DNA of 64,000 nt. It comes from Tolumonas osonensis (GTDB lineage Bacteria; Pseudomonadota; Gammaproteobacteria; Enterobacterales; Aeromonadaceae). The DNA lies in assembly GCF_014202415.1 (NCBI RefSeq), contig NZ_JACHGR010000007.1:1-64000 (forward strand), written 5' to 3'. The position numbers were made by a program, and so were the translations under genes. Under the pieces are notes generated by a model. That model worked only from the letters and a program-made list of their open reading frames with translations. It did no database searches and was not told the DNA's origin. Of this stretch, positions 6,559 through 17,266 are shown piece after piece; position 1 is the stretch's first letter, and each line of letters opens with the position of its first letter.

Positions 6559-8163
6559 ATGGGCCGGACTATGAAGATGACGCAGAACAGTTCTTCGCAA
6601 GTCTATCTCGTCGGCAGTGGTATCGCCTCGCTGGCCAGCGCCATTTACCTTATCCGGGATGCTGGTGTCCGCGGGGAGAACATCTGTATTCTCGAGCAGG
6701 ATGCCACTGCCGGCGGCGCGCTGGATGGTCAGGGTGACCCTGAGCATGGTTTCATTGCCCGGGGCGGACGGATGCATGAGCAGCATTTTGTTTGTTACTG
6801 GGATCTGCTGTCTTCTATCCCTTCCGCTACAGATCCAAAGAAAAGCGTCACCGAAGAGTGTTTCGGTTTTTCCAAACGATTTACCTCCCGTTCTCAATCC
6901 CGTCTGATTAAAAACGCCCGGATACTCGATATCTCTTCGTATGGTTTGCGTTTGCAGGATAAGCTCAACATCATCCGCCTGAACATGACACCGGAAAAAT
7001 TACTGGGCAATAAGACCATTCAGGACTGGTTCAGCGCCCCGTTCTTTGACACGCATTTCTGGAAGATCTGGGAATCCATGTTCGCATTTCAGAAGTGGAG
7101 CAGCCTGGCAGAGATGCGGCGCTATTCCCTGCGGTTTATGCACCTCTTCCCTCACCTTCACGAACTGGGTGGCATCTACCGGACTGTTTACAATCAATAT
7201 GATGCCGTCATCGTTCCTCTGCAAAACTGGCTGCAGGAGCGCGGTGTAAAGTTCAGTTTCGGCACGCAAGTCGTCGACATTGATTTCACGATCACTGATT
7301 CCGCCAAGACGGCGACAGCCATCCACTGCATTGAACAAGGGATCCGGAAAACCATCCCCCTTGCCGGACATGACTATGTCTTCATCACCAACGGCTCTAT
7401 CACCGAAAGCACCGACACCGGATCGATGACACGTCCCGCCATCCAGAAGACAAAAGAAACTTCTGGCGCATGGACACTTTGGGAGCGCATCGCCGGCAAA
7501 GATCCCGCCTTTGGCCACCCCGGTGTCTTCTCGGATCAGATCGATCGGCAAAAATGGGTGTCATTTACGCTAACGCTGCACGACCCTACCTTTTTGCGGT
7601 ATCTGTCTGCCACCTATGGGTATATCCCCGGTGTGAGCGGCTTAATGACGATCGTGGACTCGAACTGGCTACTTTCGATTGTTGTGCCCGCCCAGCCTCA
7701 TTTCGTTAATCAACCGGCCAACGTCGACACACTCTGGGGATATGGTCTTTATCAGGACCGGCCCGGCAATTTCGTGCAGAAGCGGATGCAGGACTGCAGC
7801 GGCGAAGAAATTCTGACCGAGCTGTTCTCGCACCTGAAAGTAACCGACAAGATGAAACCTGCTCTCGACGCTGGCAAGGTGAATTGTCGCCCGACCATGA
7901 TGCCATTCATCGACAGTGCCTTCATGCCAAGGAAACCAGGCGATCGACCCGCCGTTGTCCCTGCCGGAGCCACCAATTTCGCCTTTCTGGGGCTATTTAC
8001 GGAAGTCAGTAACGATTGCGTCTTCACGGTAGAATATTCGGTCCGCACCGCCCAGATCGCGGTCTACACGCATTTCGATACAGGCAAGCCCATACTGCCC
8101 GTCTATATTGGCGGACACAAAATCCGTTCGCTGATAAATGCGGTGATAGCATTGACCCGATAA
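6559..8163 (+). CDS. Oleate hydratase (MCRA family), FAD-binding
   Basis: Protein of 534 residues. The N-terminal dinucleotide-binding motif is VGSGIASLASAIYL. The family hallmark GGALDGQGDPEHG...RGGRMHEQHF..YWDLL holds the conserved glutamate/methionine region of the active site. The C-terminal half keeps RPTMMPFIDSAFMPR and NFAFLGLFTEVSNDCVFTVEYS. The enzyme adds water to the cis-9 double bond of oleate and related unsaturated fatty acids to give 10-hydroxy acids, a detoxification step at the membrane. It is shorter than many homologues (roughly 560-650 residues). ATGs at 6559, 6571 and 6577 are all possible starts; AGGA at 6552-6555 does not decide between them. Confidence 0.9.
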   Translation: MGRTMKMTQNSSSQVYLVGSGIASLASAIYLIRDAGVRGENICILEQDATAGGALDGQGDPEHGFIARGGRMHEQHFVCYWDLLSSIPSATDPKKSVTEECFGFSKRFTSRSQSRLIKNARILDISSYGLRLQDKLNIIRLNMTPEKLLGNKTIQDWFSAPFFDTHFWKIWESMFAFQKWSSLAEMRRYSLRFMHLFPHLHELGGIYRTVYNQYDAVIVPLQNWLQERGVKFSFGTQVVDIDFTITDSAKTATAIHCIEQGIRKTIPLAGHDYVFITNGSITESTDTGSMTRPAIQKTKETSGAWTLWERIAGKDPAFGHPGVFSDQIDRQKWVSFTLTLHDPTFLRYLSATYGYIPGVSGLMTIVDSNWLLSIVVPAQPHFVNQPANVDTLWGYGLYQDRPGNFVQKRMQDCSGEEILTELFSHLKVTDKMKPALDAGKVNCRPTMMPFIDSAFMPRKPGDRPAVVPAGATNFAFLGLFTEVSNDCVFTVEYSVRTAQIAVYTHFDTGKPILPVYIGGHKIRSLINAVIALTR

Positions 8164-8261
8164 ACTCCGGGCTGTGTCGATGAATTCGAAAAATTCTCAG
8201 ATCCAATGCGAATAAGAATTATACTTAAATAGCCCATCTCTCCATTCAGGAGAAACTGTAT

Positions 8262-8630
8262 ATGCTTGCTCATGGTTTGCAAAACGTAAAAGTGATTGCG
8301 CTGGCGGTGACGGATTTAAGCCGGGCTCAACACTTTTATGGCGAGATACTCGCTCTTCCTCCGTCTTATAGAGAAAATGACCTTGTCGGGTATTCCATCG
8401 GCGATATCGTTCTTATGCTGAAAGAAAACTGGTATGGCTCCCCTACCGCCGAGCCGAATCCCCGGATCACGCTTGCGACTGCTTATGCCCCGGACACCGA
8501 GGCTTACTTACGAGAGCGAGGTGTCACGATTCCCGATCCAGTTGAAGAAGTTGAAAAGGGTTATTATGTCGGTAGTTTTTTAGACAGCGAAGGTAACAAA
8601 CTCTGGTTCTGTTCGCCGACTGAACCGTAA
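8262..8630 (+). CDS. VOC (glyoxalase/bleomycin-resistance fold) protein
   Basis: Protein of 122 residues with the two-module vicinal oxygen chelate fold. The first half has VIALAVTDLSRAQHFYGEILAL and the second ends GSFLDSEGNKLWFCSP, the usual metal-side glycine/asparagine turn. Substrate unknown; relatives include glyoxalases, dioxygenases and drug-binding proteins. AGGAG at 8249-8253 supports the ATG at 8262. It may be monocistronic: the upstream gene ends 98 bp away. Confidence 0.8.
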   Translation: MLAHGLQNVKVIALAVTDLSRAQHFYGEILALPPSYRENDLVGYSIGDIVLMLKENWYGSPTAEPNPRITLATAYAPDTEAYLRERGVTIPDPVEEVEKGYYVGSFLDSEGNKLWFCSPTEP

Positions 8631-8732
8631 CCTTATCATCCTGCTCTCTAATCACAGCCGCACACCTCGAGGGCAGGATGAATATTGGCGACGACAACAA
8701 CGCGGTAGTAATGTGTCCATGCCGACAAATGG

Positions 8733-8738
8733 TATAAT
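8733..8738 (+). promoter_or_regulatory. Consensus -10 element before the VF530 gene
   Basis: A perfect TATAAT lies 30 bp upstream of the VF530 gene. A convincing -35 is not visible, so strength is uncertain. Confidence 0.35.
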
Positions 8739-8767
8739 CACTGATTATTTTCTATCAGGTTTTTACT

Positions 8768-9253
8768 ATGAACGATCCAATCGGCTATCAAAATAATCCA
8801 TTACACGGTGTCAGCTTAAAAACGGTTGTCACCGAGATAGCCAATCACTATGGCTTCGAAATCCTGTATGCCTATCTGAATCTCAACTGCTTCAAAAATA
8901 AGCCCAATATCGATTCCAGTGTAAAATTTCTCAAAAAAACAGACTGGGCGCGTGAAAAGGTCGAAGCTTTTTATTTGTACCAATACAAAAGCCTGCCAAG
9001 AGCGAGTGAAGAACAATTCCAGTTGCCACCGCGTGAACGCATTATCCCGATGGATCAGAAGCCAGGTTTGCCTGCCGAACTGAGTCTTGAGGATGCAGAA
9101 GCCCTGCGTGAGAAACGCGCACGAAAAACAGCGATGAGAAATCAAAATCGCAGAACTACCGCAACAAGCAGCCGTTCCTATTCCTCCCGGTACGAGAAAA
9201 GCGCTGATAGCAGTTTTAATGGTTCTGAGGATCCATGGGCTAAATGGCGTTAA
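8768..9253 (+). CDS. VF530-family DNA-binding protein with extended tail
   Basis: Protein of 161 residues. The first 75 match the VF530 domain, named after a Vibrio fischeri protein: [55 protein letters not shown]. The rest is a low-complexity, basic and serine-rich tail without a recognised domain, which could bind nucleic acid non-specifically. The biological role of the family is poorly known. A consensus TATAAT lies 30 bp upstream. The next gene begins 61 bp downstream and is probably independent. Confidence 0.85.
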   Translation: MNDPIGYQNNPLHGVSLKTVVTEIANHYGFEILYAYLNLNCFKNKPNIDSSVKFLKKTDWAREKVEAFYLYQYKSLPRASEEQFQLPPRERIIPMDQKPGLPAELSLEDAEALREKRARKTAMRNQNRRTTATSSRSYSSRYEKSADSSFNGSEDPWAKWR

Positions 9254-9314
9254 AATTTATTCGCGTCAAGGCCAGTTGTAATGAAATATGTAGACTCACA
9301 GAGAGGTACCGGAT

Positions 9315-9782
9315 TTGAAAATACGCATGATGGACGAATCAGATTTGTCTGAAGCATCTTTAGTCCATAAAGCCGCTTTCCCCCGGCAAAGTTTTTCATC
9401 TGACTGGCTGGCGTGTAACTTGAAGGCTTATCCGCGTTTTCTGAGTTTTGTCGCTGAAAGGGATAACCAGATTGTGGGTTATATCGTCTGGGCGCAAAAA
9501 AGCGGTTTTCGCGCCGAAGCAGTGCTGGAACTGGAACAGCTGGCCGTATCCCCGGCGCACCAGGGCCAGGGTATTGGCCGGAATCTGATCGAACAATCCT
9601 TGCCATTGGTGAAAGACGAACTGGCTAAAAAGAATTCAAAGTTAAAACATATTATGGTTACAACCCGGGCGGATAATCATGCCCAGCAATTATATAAAAA
9701 CACGTTGGGAGCAGAGGTTGAAGCAACGATATCCAACCTCTATTCCGCCGATGAAGTGTTGATGATTGCCCGGAATGTTTGA
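9315..9782 (+). CDS. GNAT N-acetyltransferase
   Basis: Protein of 155 residues with a clear GNAT fold: ELEQLAVSPAHQGQGIGRNLIEQ holds the acetyl-CoA pyrophosphate loop QGQGIG, and NHAQQLYKNTLGAE is the C-terminal signature with its tyrosine. The start is a TTG at 9315 with GAGAGG at 9301-9306; the first internal ATG would remove the first beta strand. Substrate unknown. Unlike the gene at 900-1397 it lacks the TacT N-terminal pattern and an antitoxin partner, so it is not likely to be a toxin. Confidence 0.82.
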   Translation: MKIRMMDESDLSEASLVHKAAFPRQSFSSDWLACNLKAYPRFLSFVAERDNQIVGYIVWAQKSGFRAEAVLELEQLAVSPAHQGQGIGRNLIEQSLPLVKDELAKKNSKLKHIMVTTRADNHAQQLYKNTLGAEVEATISNLYSADEVLMIARNV

Positions 9783-9905
9783 ATAAACCAGCCCCGCGCC
9801 GTCGGTTCTCGCGGCGCACTGTTCCACCCAGACTGATATAGCCGCCCCGCCTTTTTTCATGTATCGTTTTGCCATGAGTCACCGTCATTTCAGAGGTATC
9901 ACGGT

Positions 9906-10535
9906 ATGTCATTCGATGTCTGGCTTGCCTTCTTTGCAGCCTGTTGGGTTATCAGTCTTTCTCCGGGCGCCGGCGCGATTGCGTCTATGTCGAGTGGTCT
10001 GCAATTTGGCTTCTTGCGCGGTTACTGGAATGTCATCGGACTGCAGATTGCGTTAGCGATCCAGATCCTCATTGTCGCTGCAGGTGTCGGCGCGATTCTT
10101 ACAGCCTCAGAATTGGCCTTTAACCTGATCAAATGGTTTGGTGTCGCTTATCTGGTCTATCTGGCTGTCAAACAATGGCAGCAAAAACCCTCCGAGATCG
10201 ACGCCGAGCAGCAAGCGGTCAAAGCCTTCAGTCCTCTGGCGATTATCACCAAAGGGTTTCTGGTGAATATCAGTAATCCGAAAGCCATTGTCTTTATTCT
10301 GGCGGTCTTACCGCAGTTTATTGACCCGGCCAAATCGCTGGTACCGCAATATTCACTCATGATGATCACCATGATTGCCGTCGATATGATTGTGATGGCG
10401 GGTTACACCTGCCTGGCCGCAAAAGTCTTGCTGTTCCTGAAAACGCCCCGTCAGCAACGTATCCTTAACCGCAGCTTTGCCAGCATGTTCGTCGGTGCAG
10501 CCTCGCTGCTTTCTTTAGTGCACCGCGCAGGTTGA
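9906..10535 (+). CDS. LysE/RhtB-family amino-acid exporter
   Basis: Inner-membrane protein of 209 residues with about six hydrophobic segments. It has the LysE/RhtB hallmark SLSPGAGAIASMSSGLQFG near residue 20 and the conserved FLVNISNPKAIVFILAVLPQF in the middle. RhtB-type relatives export homoserine, threonine and homoserine lactone; the actual substrate is inferred from the family only. AGAGG (9891-9895) precedes the ATG. A second family member lies at 12668-13318, but the two differ in their central loops and are probably not recent duplicates. Confidence 0.85.
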   Translation: MSFDVWLAFFAACWVISLSPGAGAIASMSSGLQFGFLRGYWNVIGLQIALAIQILIVAAGVGAILTASELAFNLIKWFGVAYLVYLAVKQWQQKPSEIDAEQQAVKAFSPLAIITKGFLVNISNPKAIVFILAVLPQFIDPAKSLVPQYSLMMITMIAVDMIVMAGYTCLAAKVLLFLKTPRQQRILNRSFASMFVGAASLLSLVHRAG

Positions 10536-10549
10536 TAAAAATGCCCTAT

Positions 10550-10569
10550 GCCGCTCTCTCATGAGCGGC
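10550..10569. terminator. GC-rich hairpin after LysE-family gene
   Basis: GCCGCTC (10550-10556) pairs with GAGCGGC (10563-10569) around a 6-base loop. There is no T run, so it may be a weak terminator or an mRNA-end hairpin. Confidence 0.4.
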
Positions 10570-10680
10570 GTCCTGAATGGCAAAATGAGCCCATAATCTG
10601 TGGACCTTCCAATGAAAAAACTGTCAACGCACTGATATCCCGCTTTAACCTATTTATTCAACATTGTTCGCGAGCGTCTT

Positions 10681-11088
10681 GTGGAAATATCTCTTAATGT
10701 CACCATCCCTGATGCGGAAATTGAGCTATCTGCAATCAGAGCACAGGGCTCCGGCGGGCAAAACGTCAATAAAGTTTCTTCCGCCATTCATCTGCGATTT
10801 GATATCAAAGCCTCATCGCTGCCGGATTTTTATAAGGAACGCCTGTTAGCTCTGCGTGACCAGCGGATCACCAGCGAAGGCGTCATTATTATCAAGGCCC
10901 AGCAGTACCGGCTTCAGGAACAAAACCGGGCTGACGCACTGCTGCGGTTACAGGAATTAATCAAAAGTGTGGCTAAAGTTCAGAAAGCACGCCGGCCCAC
11001 GACAGCAACAAAAAGTTCTCAGCGAAAACGCATGGACAGTAAAACCCTGCGGGGAAAAATCAAGGCATTGCGTGGCAAGGTGATTTAG
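10681..11088 (+). CDS. arfB: Alternative ribosome-rescue factor ArfB (YaeJ-like peptidyl-tRNA hydrolase)
   Basis: Protein of 135 residues, close to the usual 140 of ArfB. It carries the release-factor GGQ motif (RAQGSGGQNVNKVSS, near residue 27) that hydrolyses peptidyl-tRNA. A basic, probably unfolded C-terminal tail (KARRPTTATKSSQRKRMDSKTLRGKIKALRGK) would insert into the empty mRNA channel of stalled ribosomes. It lacks the codon-recognition domains of RF1/RF2, so it acts without a stop codon. The start is a GTG at 10681; no strong ribosome site is visible. Confidence 0.92.
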   Translation: MEISLNVTIPDAEIELSAIRAQGSGGQNVNKVSSAIHLRFDIKASSLPDFYKERLLALRDQRITSEGVIIIKAQQYRLQEQNRADALLRLQELIKSVAKVQKARRPTTATKSSQRKRMDSKTLRGKIKALRGKVI

Positions 11089-11162
11089 CCATCTCTCATT
11101 TGAAACCAGATCTGAACGGGCGTAATTCAGCAATTTCAGGCTAAATATTTTCGAGAATACAT

Positions 11163-11756
11163 ATGAGATTTCAGGGAAAGATTTCAGATTGGAATGATGA
11201 TAAAGGCTATGGCTTTGTAGAGCCCAATGGCGGCGGAGCAAGGGCCTTTGTTCATATCAAATCATTTGATGATTTGCCTCGCCGTCCCATGAATGGTGAC
11301 ATCATTATCTATGAAACAACGACCGATGAAAGAAATCGGGTTCAGGCAACCAATATAACTTTTACCCGGATTAAGAAAAATCAAAAAACCCAGCAAACAG
11401 GAAATGTTTACGCATTCAATAAATTAATTTTAATGATATTTATCATATATTTATTGTTGCTTGTATTTGTATATCATCTTCCTGTCATTGTTCTTCCGGG
11501 TTTTGCTGTTTTAAGCATCATAACATTCGCTGCTTACGCATTAGACAAGAGCGCGGCACAAAGTGGCAGTTGGCGCACTAAAGAAAGTACATTGCACATG
11601 CTGGCATTAATTGGTGGCTGGCCCGGCGCTATGTATGCGCAGCAAAAACTCAGACACAAATCTGTAAAAACAGAATTCAGGCAAGTTTTTTGGGCTACCG
11701 TGATTATGAATATAGGTGCCTTAAGCTGGGTTGCCTTCTCTGACGCTGCGGGATGA
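11163..11756 (+). CDS. Cold-shock domain / DUF1294 membrane fusion protein
   Basis: Protein of 197 residues in two parts. Residues 1 to about 66 are a cold-shock OB fold: the RNP-1-like DKGYGFVEPNGGG is followed by AFVHIKSF. The remainder has several hydrophobic segments, two near 85-125, and ends with the DUF1294 pattern (ALDKSAAQSGSWRTKESTLHMLALIGGWPGAMYAQQ...RHKS). The arrangement tethers a nucleic-acid-binding domain to the inner membrane. Function unknown; this fusion is known from other proteobacteria. The ATG is within a Shine-Dalgarno-poor leader. Confidence 0.88.
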   Translation: MRFQGKISDWNDDKGYGFVEPNGGGARAFVHIKSFDDLPRRPMNGDIIIYETTTDERNRVQATNITFTRIKKNQKTQQTGNVYAFNKLILMIFIIYLLLLVFVYHLPVIVLPGFAVLSIITFAAYALDKSAAQSGSWRTKESTLHMLALIGGWPGAMYAQQKLRHKSVKTEFRQVFWATVIMNIGALSWVAFSDAAG

Positions 11757-11795
11757 AGAACGCGTTTAACAAGTGACGTTTTAGATAGGAATGAT

Positions 11796-12146
11796 ATGTT
11801 TTATCTGATTACCAAATATTTGATCACTGCCGGCATGGTGGTGCTGATCTCGGAATTGGCCAAAAAAAGTGACCGCATCGGCGCTCTGGTGGCTTCATTA
11901 CCCCTGGTGACCATTCTGACGTTGATCTGGTTATTTGTAGAAGGCCAGTCAGCGAGCAAAATCAGCAACCATGCGTATTACACGTTTTGGTATGTCATTC
12001 CTACATTACCCATGTTTATCCTGTTCCCGTATTTCATGTCCCGATTCGGCTTCATACTGACATTACTGATCAGTATCGGATTGACCATCGTGACGTTTGT
12101 TCTTTTTGCTGCATTAGTCAAACGGTTTGGTATTCAATTGATGTAG
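11796..12146 (+). CDS. DUF3147-family inner-membrane protein
   Basis: Very hydrophobic protein of 116 residues with about four membrane segments. The pattern SELAKKSDRIGALVASLPLVTILTLIWL and the YTFWYVIPTLPMFILFPYF block fit the DUF3147 family. No catalytic residues are apparent and the function is unknown. TAGGAATG just before the ATG gives a weak ribosome site. It follows the DUF1294 gene by 39 bp on the same strand and may be co-transcribed. Confidence 0.75.
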   Translation: MFYLITKYLITAGMVVLISELAKKSDRIGALVASLPLVTILTLIWLFVEGQSASKISNHAYYTFWYVIPTLPMFILFPYFMSRFGFILTLLISIGLTIVTFVLFAALVKRFGIQLM

Positions 12147-12245
12147 CAAATTTTGCATGGCAGGTAACAAATTCTGAATCCATGAACCTGCCTGCTAAAC
12201 TCATTTCATATCCGTTCTGACAGGCTACATAGCCAGGTCGCCCAT

Positions 12246-12659
12246 ATGAAACCAAATATTTCTGTCATTACCTTAGGCGTTGATGATCTTGAAAGATCGC
12301 AGCACTTTTACCGTGATGGTTTAGGCCTCCCAACCGAAGGCATCATTGGTCAGGAATTTGAATACGGGGCAGTTGTTTTTATTCAGCTTCAGCCCGGTTT
12401 GCGCCTTGCCTTATGGCCACGGAAAAGTATTGCGCATGACACCGGTTTACCATTGGCACCGCCAAATGAGACAGAAGTAATCATTAGTCATAATGTTTCG
12501 ACAAAACCGGATGTTGATTCAATAATGGCAACAGCAAAAGCGGCTAATGCCAGAATTATCAAACCCGCTCATGATACATTCTGGGGTGGTTACGCCGGTT
12601 ATTTTCAGGACCCGGACGGCCACGTTTGGGAAATCGTATTTAATCCAGCATGGATTTGA
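12246..12659 (+). CDS. VOC-family (glyoxalase-like) protein
   Basis: Protein of 137 residues. VITLGVDDLERSQHFYRDGLGLPTEG opens the first VOC module, and the C terminus GGYAGYFQDPDGHVWEIVFNP is the standard metal-binding end of the second. Substrate unknown. Its last bases provide the ribosome binding site of the LysE-type gene that follows, so the two are tightly coupled and perhaps act on the same compound. Confidence 0.82.
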   Translation: MKPNISVITLGVDDLERSQHFYRDGLGLPTEGIIGQEFEYGAVVFIQLQPGLRLALWPRKSIAHDTGLPLAPPNETEVIISHNVSTKPDVDSIMATAKAANARIIKPAHDTFWGGYAGYFQDPDGHVWEIVFNPAWI

Positions 12660-12667
12660 GGAGTGCT

Positions 12668-13318
12668 ATGTTCGGAACTCATGATCTCGCTCTGTTTATG
12701 GTTTCAGGCTTCATCCTGAACGTGATGCCCGGCCCGGATACCTTGTTGATCATGTCCAAAAGCGCGTCGCAGGGCTGGCGTGCCGGCAGCGTGGCGTCGC
12801 TGGGAATTGGCTCGGGTGTGTTTGTGCATATCGTGGCGGCCGCTTTGGGTTTATCAGCTATTTTGGCCAGCTCGGCGACTGCGTTCCTTGTCGTGAAATA
12901 CGCTGGTGCGGCGTATCTGGTTTACATCGGGCTGATGGCGCTGCGACAGAAATCCCGGCCGGATGCAGACACTGCGAGCCCGGCTCACGCTGCTGCCGGC
13001 CAGACACATTCCATGAAATCCATTTACTGGCAGGGTTTTCTGAGCAATGCCCTGAACCCCAAGGTGGCGCTGTTTTTTCTGGCTTTTGTACCGCAGTTCA
13101 TCGGCCATGATGCGCCGGATAAAGCGTTGGCATTCATCGTCCTCGGGCTCATCTTTAACTTTAACAGCATGTTGTGGTGTCACTTCCTGGCTGTTTCTAC
13201 GGCACTGGCCAGCCAGCGGCTGAAAGTCAGCGCAACCATCAGCAACTGGCTGAATAAAACCATCGGGGTGCTGTTTATCTCGCTGGGAGTGAAACTGGCG
13301 TTATCCGCCAGGAACTAA
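12668..13318 (+). CDS. LysE/RhtB-family exporter
   Basis: Inner-membrane protein of 216 residues. The N-terminal family motif VSGFILNVMPGPDTLLIMSKSASQGWRAG and central GFLSNALNPKVALFFLAFVPQFI are both intact, with about six hydrophobic segments. The start at 12668 is preceded by GAGGAG (12658-12663), which overlaps the stop of the VOC gene; an in-frame ATG at 12650 would lie inside that gene. Probable exporter of an amino acid or derivative; substrate not determinable. Confidence 0.85.
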   Translation: MFGTHDLALFMVSGFILNVMPGPDTLLIMSKSASQGWRAGSVASLGIGSGVFVHIVAAALGLSAILASSATAFLVVKYAGAAYLVYIGLMALRQKSRPDADTASPAHAAAGQTHSMKSIYWQGFLSNALNPKVALFFLAFVPQFIGHDAPDKALAFIVLGLIFNFNSMLWCHFLAVSTALASQRLKVSATISNWLNKTIGVLFISLGVKLALSARN

Positions 13319-13392
13319 AGTTCACCGCGGTGGCTCCGGCTGGCAGACACCGTTATAGTCCCGCTTAGTGTGTATTTAACAGAGAGTGACTG

Positions 13393-14115
13393 ATGTTTAC
13401 AGGCATTGTTCAGGGTATTGCCACCATTGTGGCAGTGACCGACGCAGAGGGTATCCGGACTTTTGAAATCGAGTTTCCGGCCGGGTTTTGTGCAGAATTA
13501 CAGATTGGCGCCAGTATCGCCATCGATGGTGTCTGCCTCACTGTCACGGAAATACTTAGTGACACCCGGGCCAAATTTGATGTCATGCTGCAAAGCCTAC
13601 TGATCACAACGCTGAGCGATTATCAGACCGGTGACCGGGTAAATGCCGAGCGTGCCGCGAAAGACGGCGCCGAAATTGGTGGTCACCCTCTCTCCGGTCA
13701 TGTGGATTTCCGTGCCACCGTGTTGGCTGTCAAACAGCGGGAAAATAACTACTGTATCCGCATCGGTGTTCCGCATCAGTGGATGAAATACATTTTCCCA
13801 AAAGGATATATCGCCCTGAACGGCACCAGTCTGACCATTTCCGACGTCAGCAAGGAAGAGGACTGGTTTGAAGTCTGGCTGATCCCGGAAACCCGCCGCA
13901 TGACCACATTCGAATCAAAACAGGCCAGTTCAGCCCTGAATGTCGAGATTGAACGCGGCACACAGGTAGTTGTCGATACCGTCCGGGCTACGCTCGAAGA
14001 AAAACTGGGGCCGTTATTGCCGGCACTGGAAGCGCTGCTTAAACAAAACGGCATGGATATCAACACTCTTGCCACTCCGTCCACTCCCCCTCAGATCCCC
14101 GGTAAACAGGACTGA
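13393..14115 (+). CDS. ribE: Riboflavin synthase alpha subunit
   Basis: Protein of 240 residues starting MFTGIVQG, the usual start of riboflavin synthase. Two barrel repeats are visible: GASIAIDGVCLTVTEI...GGHPLSGHVD, and KYIFPKGYIALNGTSLTISDV...LIPETRRMTT. The enzyme dismutates two 6,7-dimethyl-8-ribityllumazines to riboflavin. The C terminus is about 25 residues longer than the E. coli enzyme and ends in a proline-rich tail of unknown use. No FMN riboswitch is apparent upstream. A lumazine- or flavin-binding paralogue is the alternative, but the conserved active-site positions favour the enzyme. Confidence 0.85.
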   Translation: MFTGIVQGIATIVAVTDAEGIRTFEIEFPAGFCAELQIGASIAIDGVCLTVTEILSDTRAKFDVMLQSLLITTLSDYQTGDRVNAERAAKDGAEIGGHPLSGHVDFRATVLAVKQRENNYCIRIGVPHQWMKYIFPKGYIALNGTSLTISDVSKEEDWFEVWLIPETRRMTTFESKQASSALNVEIERGTQVVVDTVRATLEEKLGPLLPALEALLKQNGMDINTLATPSTPPQIPGKQD

Positions 14116-14123
14116 GTTTCTTC

Positions 14124-14154
14124 CTGAAATGCCCGGCGATTCCGGGTATTTCAG
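14124..14154 (+). terminator. Hairpin after riboflavin synthase gene
   Basis: CTGAAAT-g-CCCGG pairs with CCGGG-t-ATTTCAG around a short loop. The T run is poor. The 270 bp that follow, up to glgP, show no gene; a TGTGA-N6-TAACA element at 14256-14271 resembles a weak CRP site. Confidence 0.5.
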
Positions 14155-14427
14155 CTTCATAATGATCCCTCTCTTCTGCTAGCTGGTCATCCGGTAGTCA
14201 TTTTTCTCTGTTAACTCTATCCGGTACGGATGTAACAGCAGCAGAAAATTACATATGTGACAAGACTAACAACTCAATCATCCGACACGATTCAGCAAGG
14301 GACTTTCGACCGGCATCATGAGAATCTTCCCCTGCACACACATGCATTACATGACACAAAGAATAAACCGGAGTAGTTTATTGAGTGTTTTGTGACCAAG
14401 ACTCAACTGTTTAAAGAGGTAACAGCT

Positions 14428-16896
<2,469 letters not shown>

Positions 16897-16935
16897 CCGG
16901 CGCTTTTTGCACCAAATTCAGTCACGTTCTGACTC

Positions 16936-16964
16936 AGGCCATCGCATTTGCGGTGGCCTTTTTT
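16936..16964 (+). terminator. Rho-independent terminator of glgP
   Basis: AGGCC-atcgc pairs with gcggt-GGCCT, followed by TTTTTT. Classic stem and T run 40 bp after the stop codon. Confidence 0.85.
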
Positions 16965-17072
16965 ATGGTTGGAAGAAAAAAATGCCAAGGACTGAGCAAG
17001 ATGTGAGCGCGATCCGTAAATAGTCAGAACAAATTAGTTTTTTGTCTATTTTTTGATATTCCACCAACGGAA

Positions 17073-17088
17073 TGGCACAACATTAGCT
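17073..17088 (+). promoter_or_regulatory. Sigma54-type (-24/-12) promoter of the prkA operon
   Basis: TGGCACAACATTAGCT: the GG and GC doublets are separated by exactly ten bases, and the -24 hexamer is the consensus TGGCAC; the -12 has TAGC for TTGC. It lies 179 bp upstream of the prkA start. In E. coli the orthologous yeaGH operon is transcribed with sigma54 under NtrC, which makes the assignment plausible. Confidence 0.55.
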
Positions 17089-17266
17089 ATAGAAAACAGG
17101 AGAACAGGATTTTTTGCGCCGGACATTTTGGCAACCGGATCAGCAACTACAGGATTTATTGAGACTTTCTGACACCTTTTGCCGAAATGTCGTCTAGGCT
17201 TACAAATGAAACAGATGCATGTAGCCCCGTGAAAAAAGGGACTCATCTCAGTATGGGGGAAACGCT

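Noticed and set aside
14256-14271. CRP site upstream of glgP (TGTGA-N6-TAACA)
   Set aside because: Second half-site deviates and no supporting second site is seen; mentioned only as a weak resemblance.
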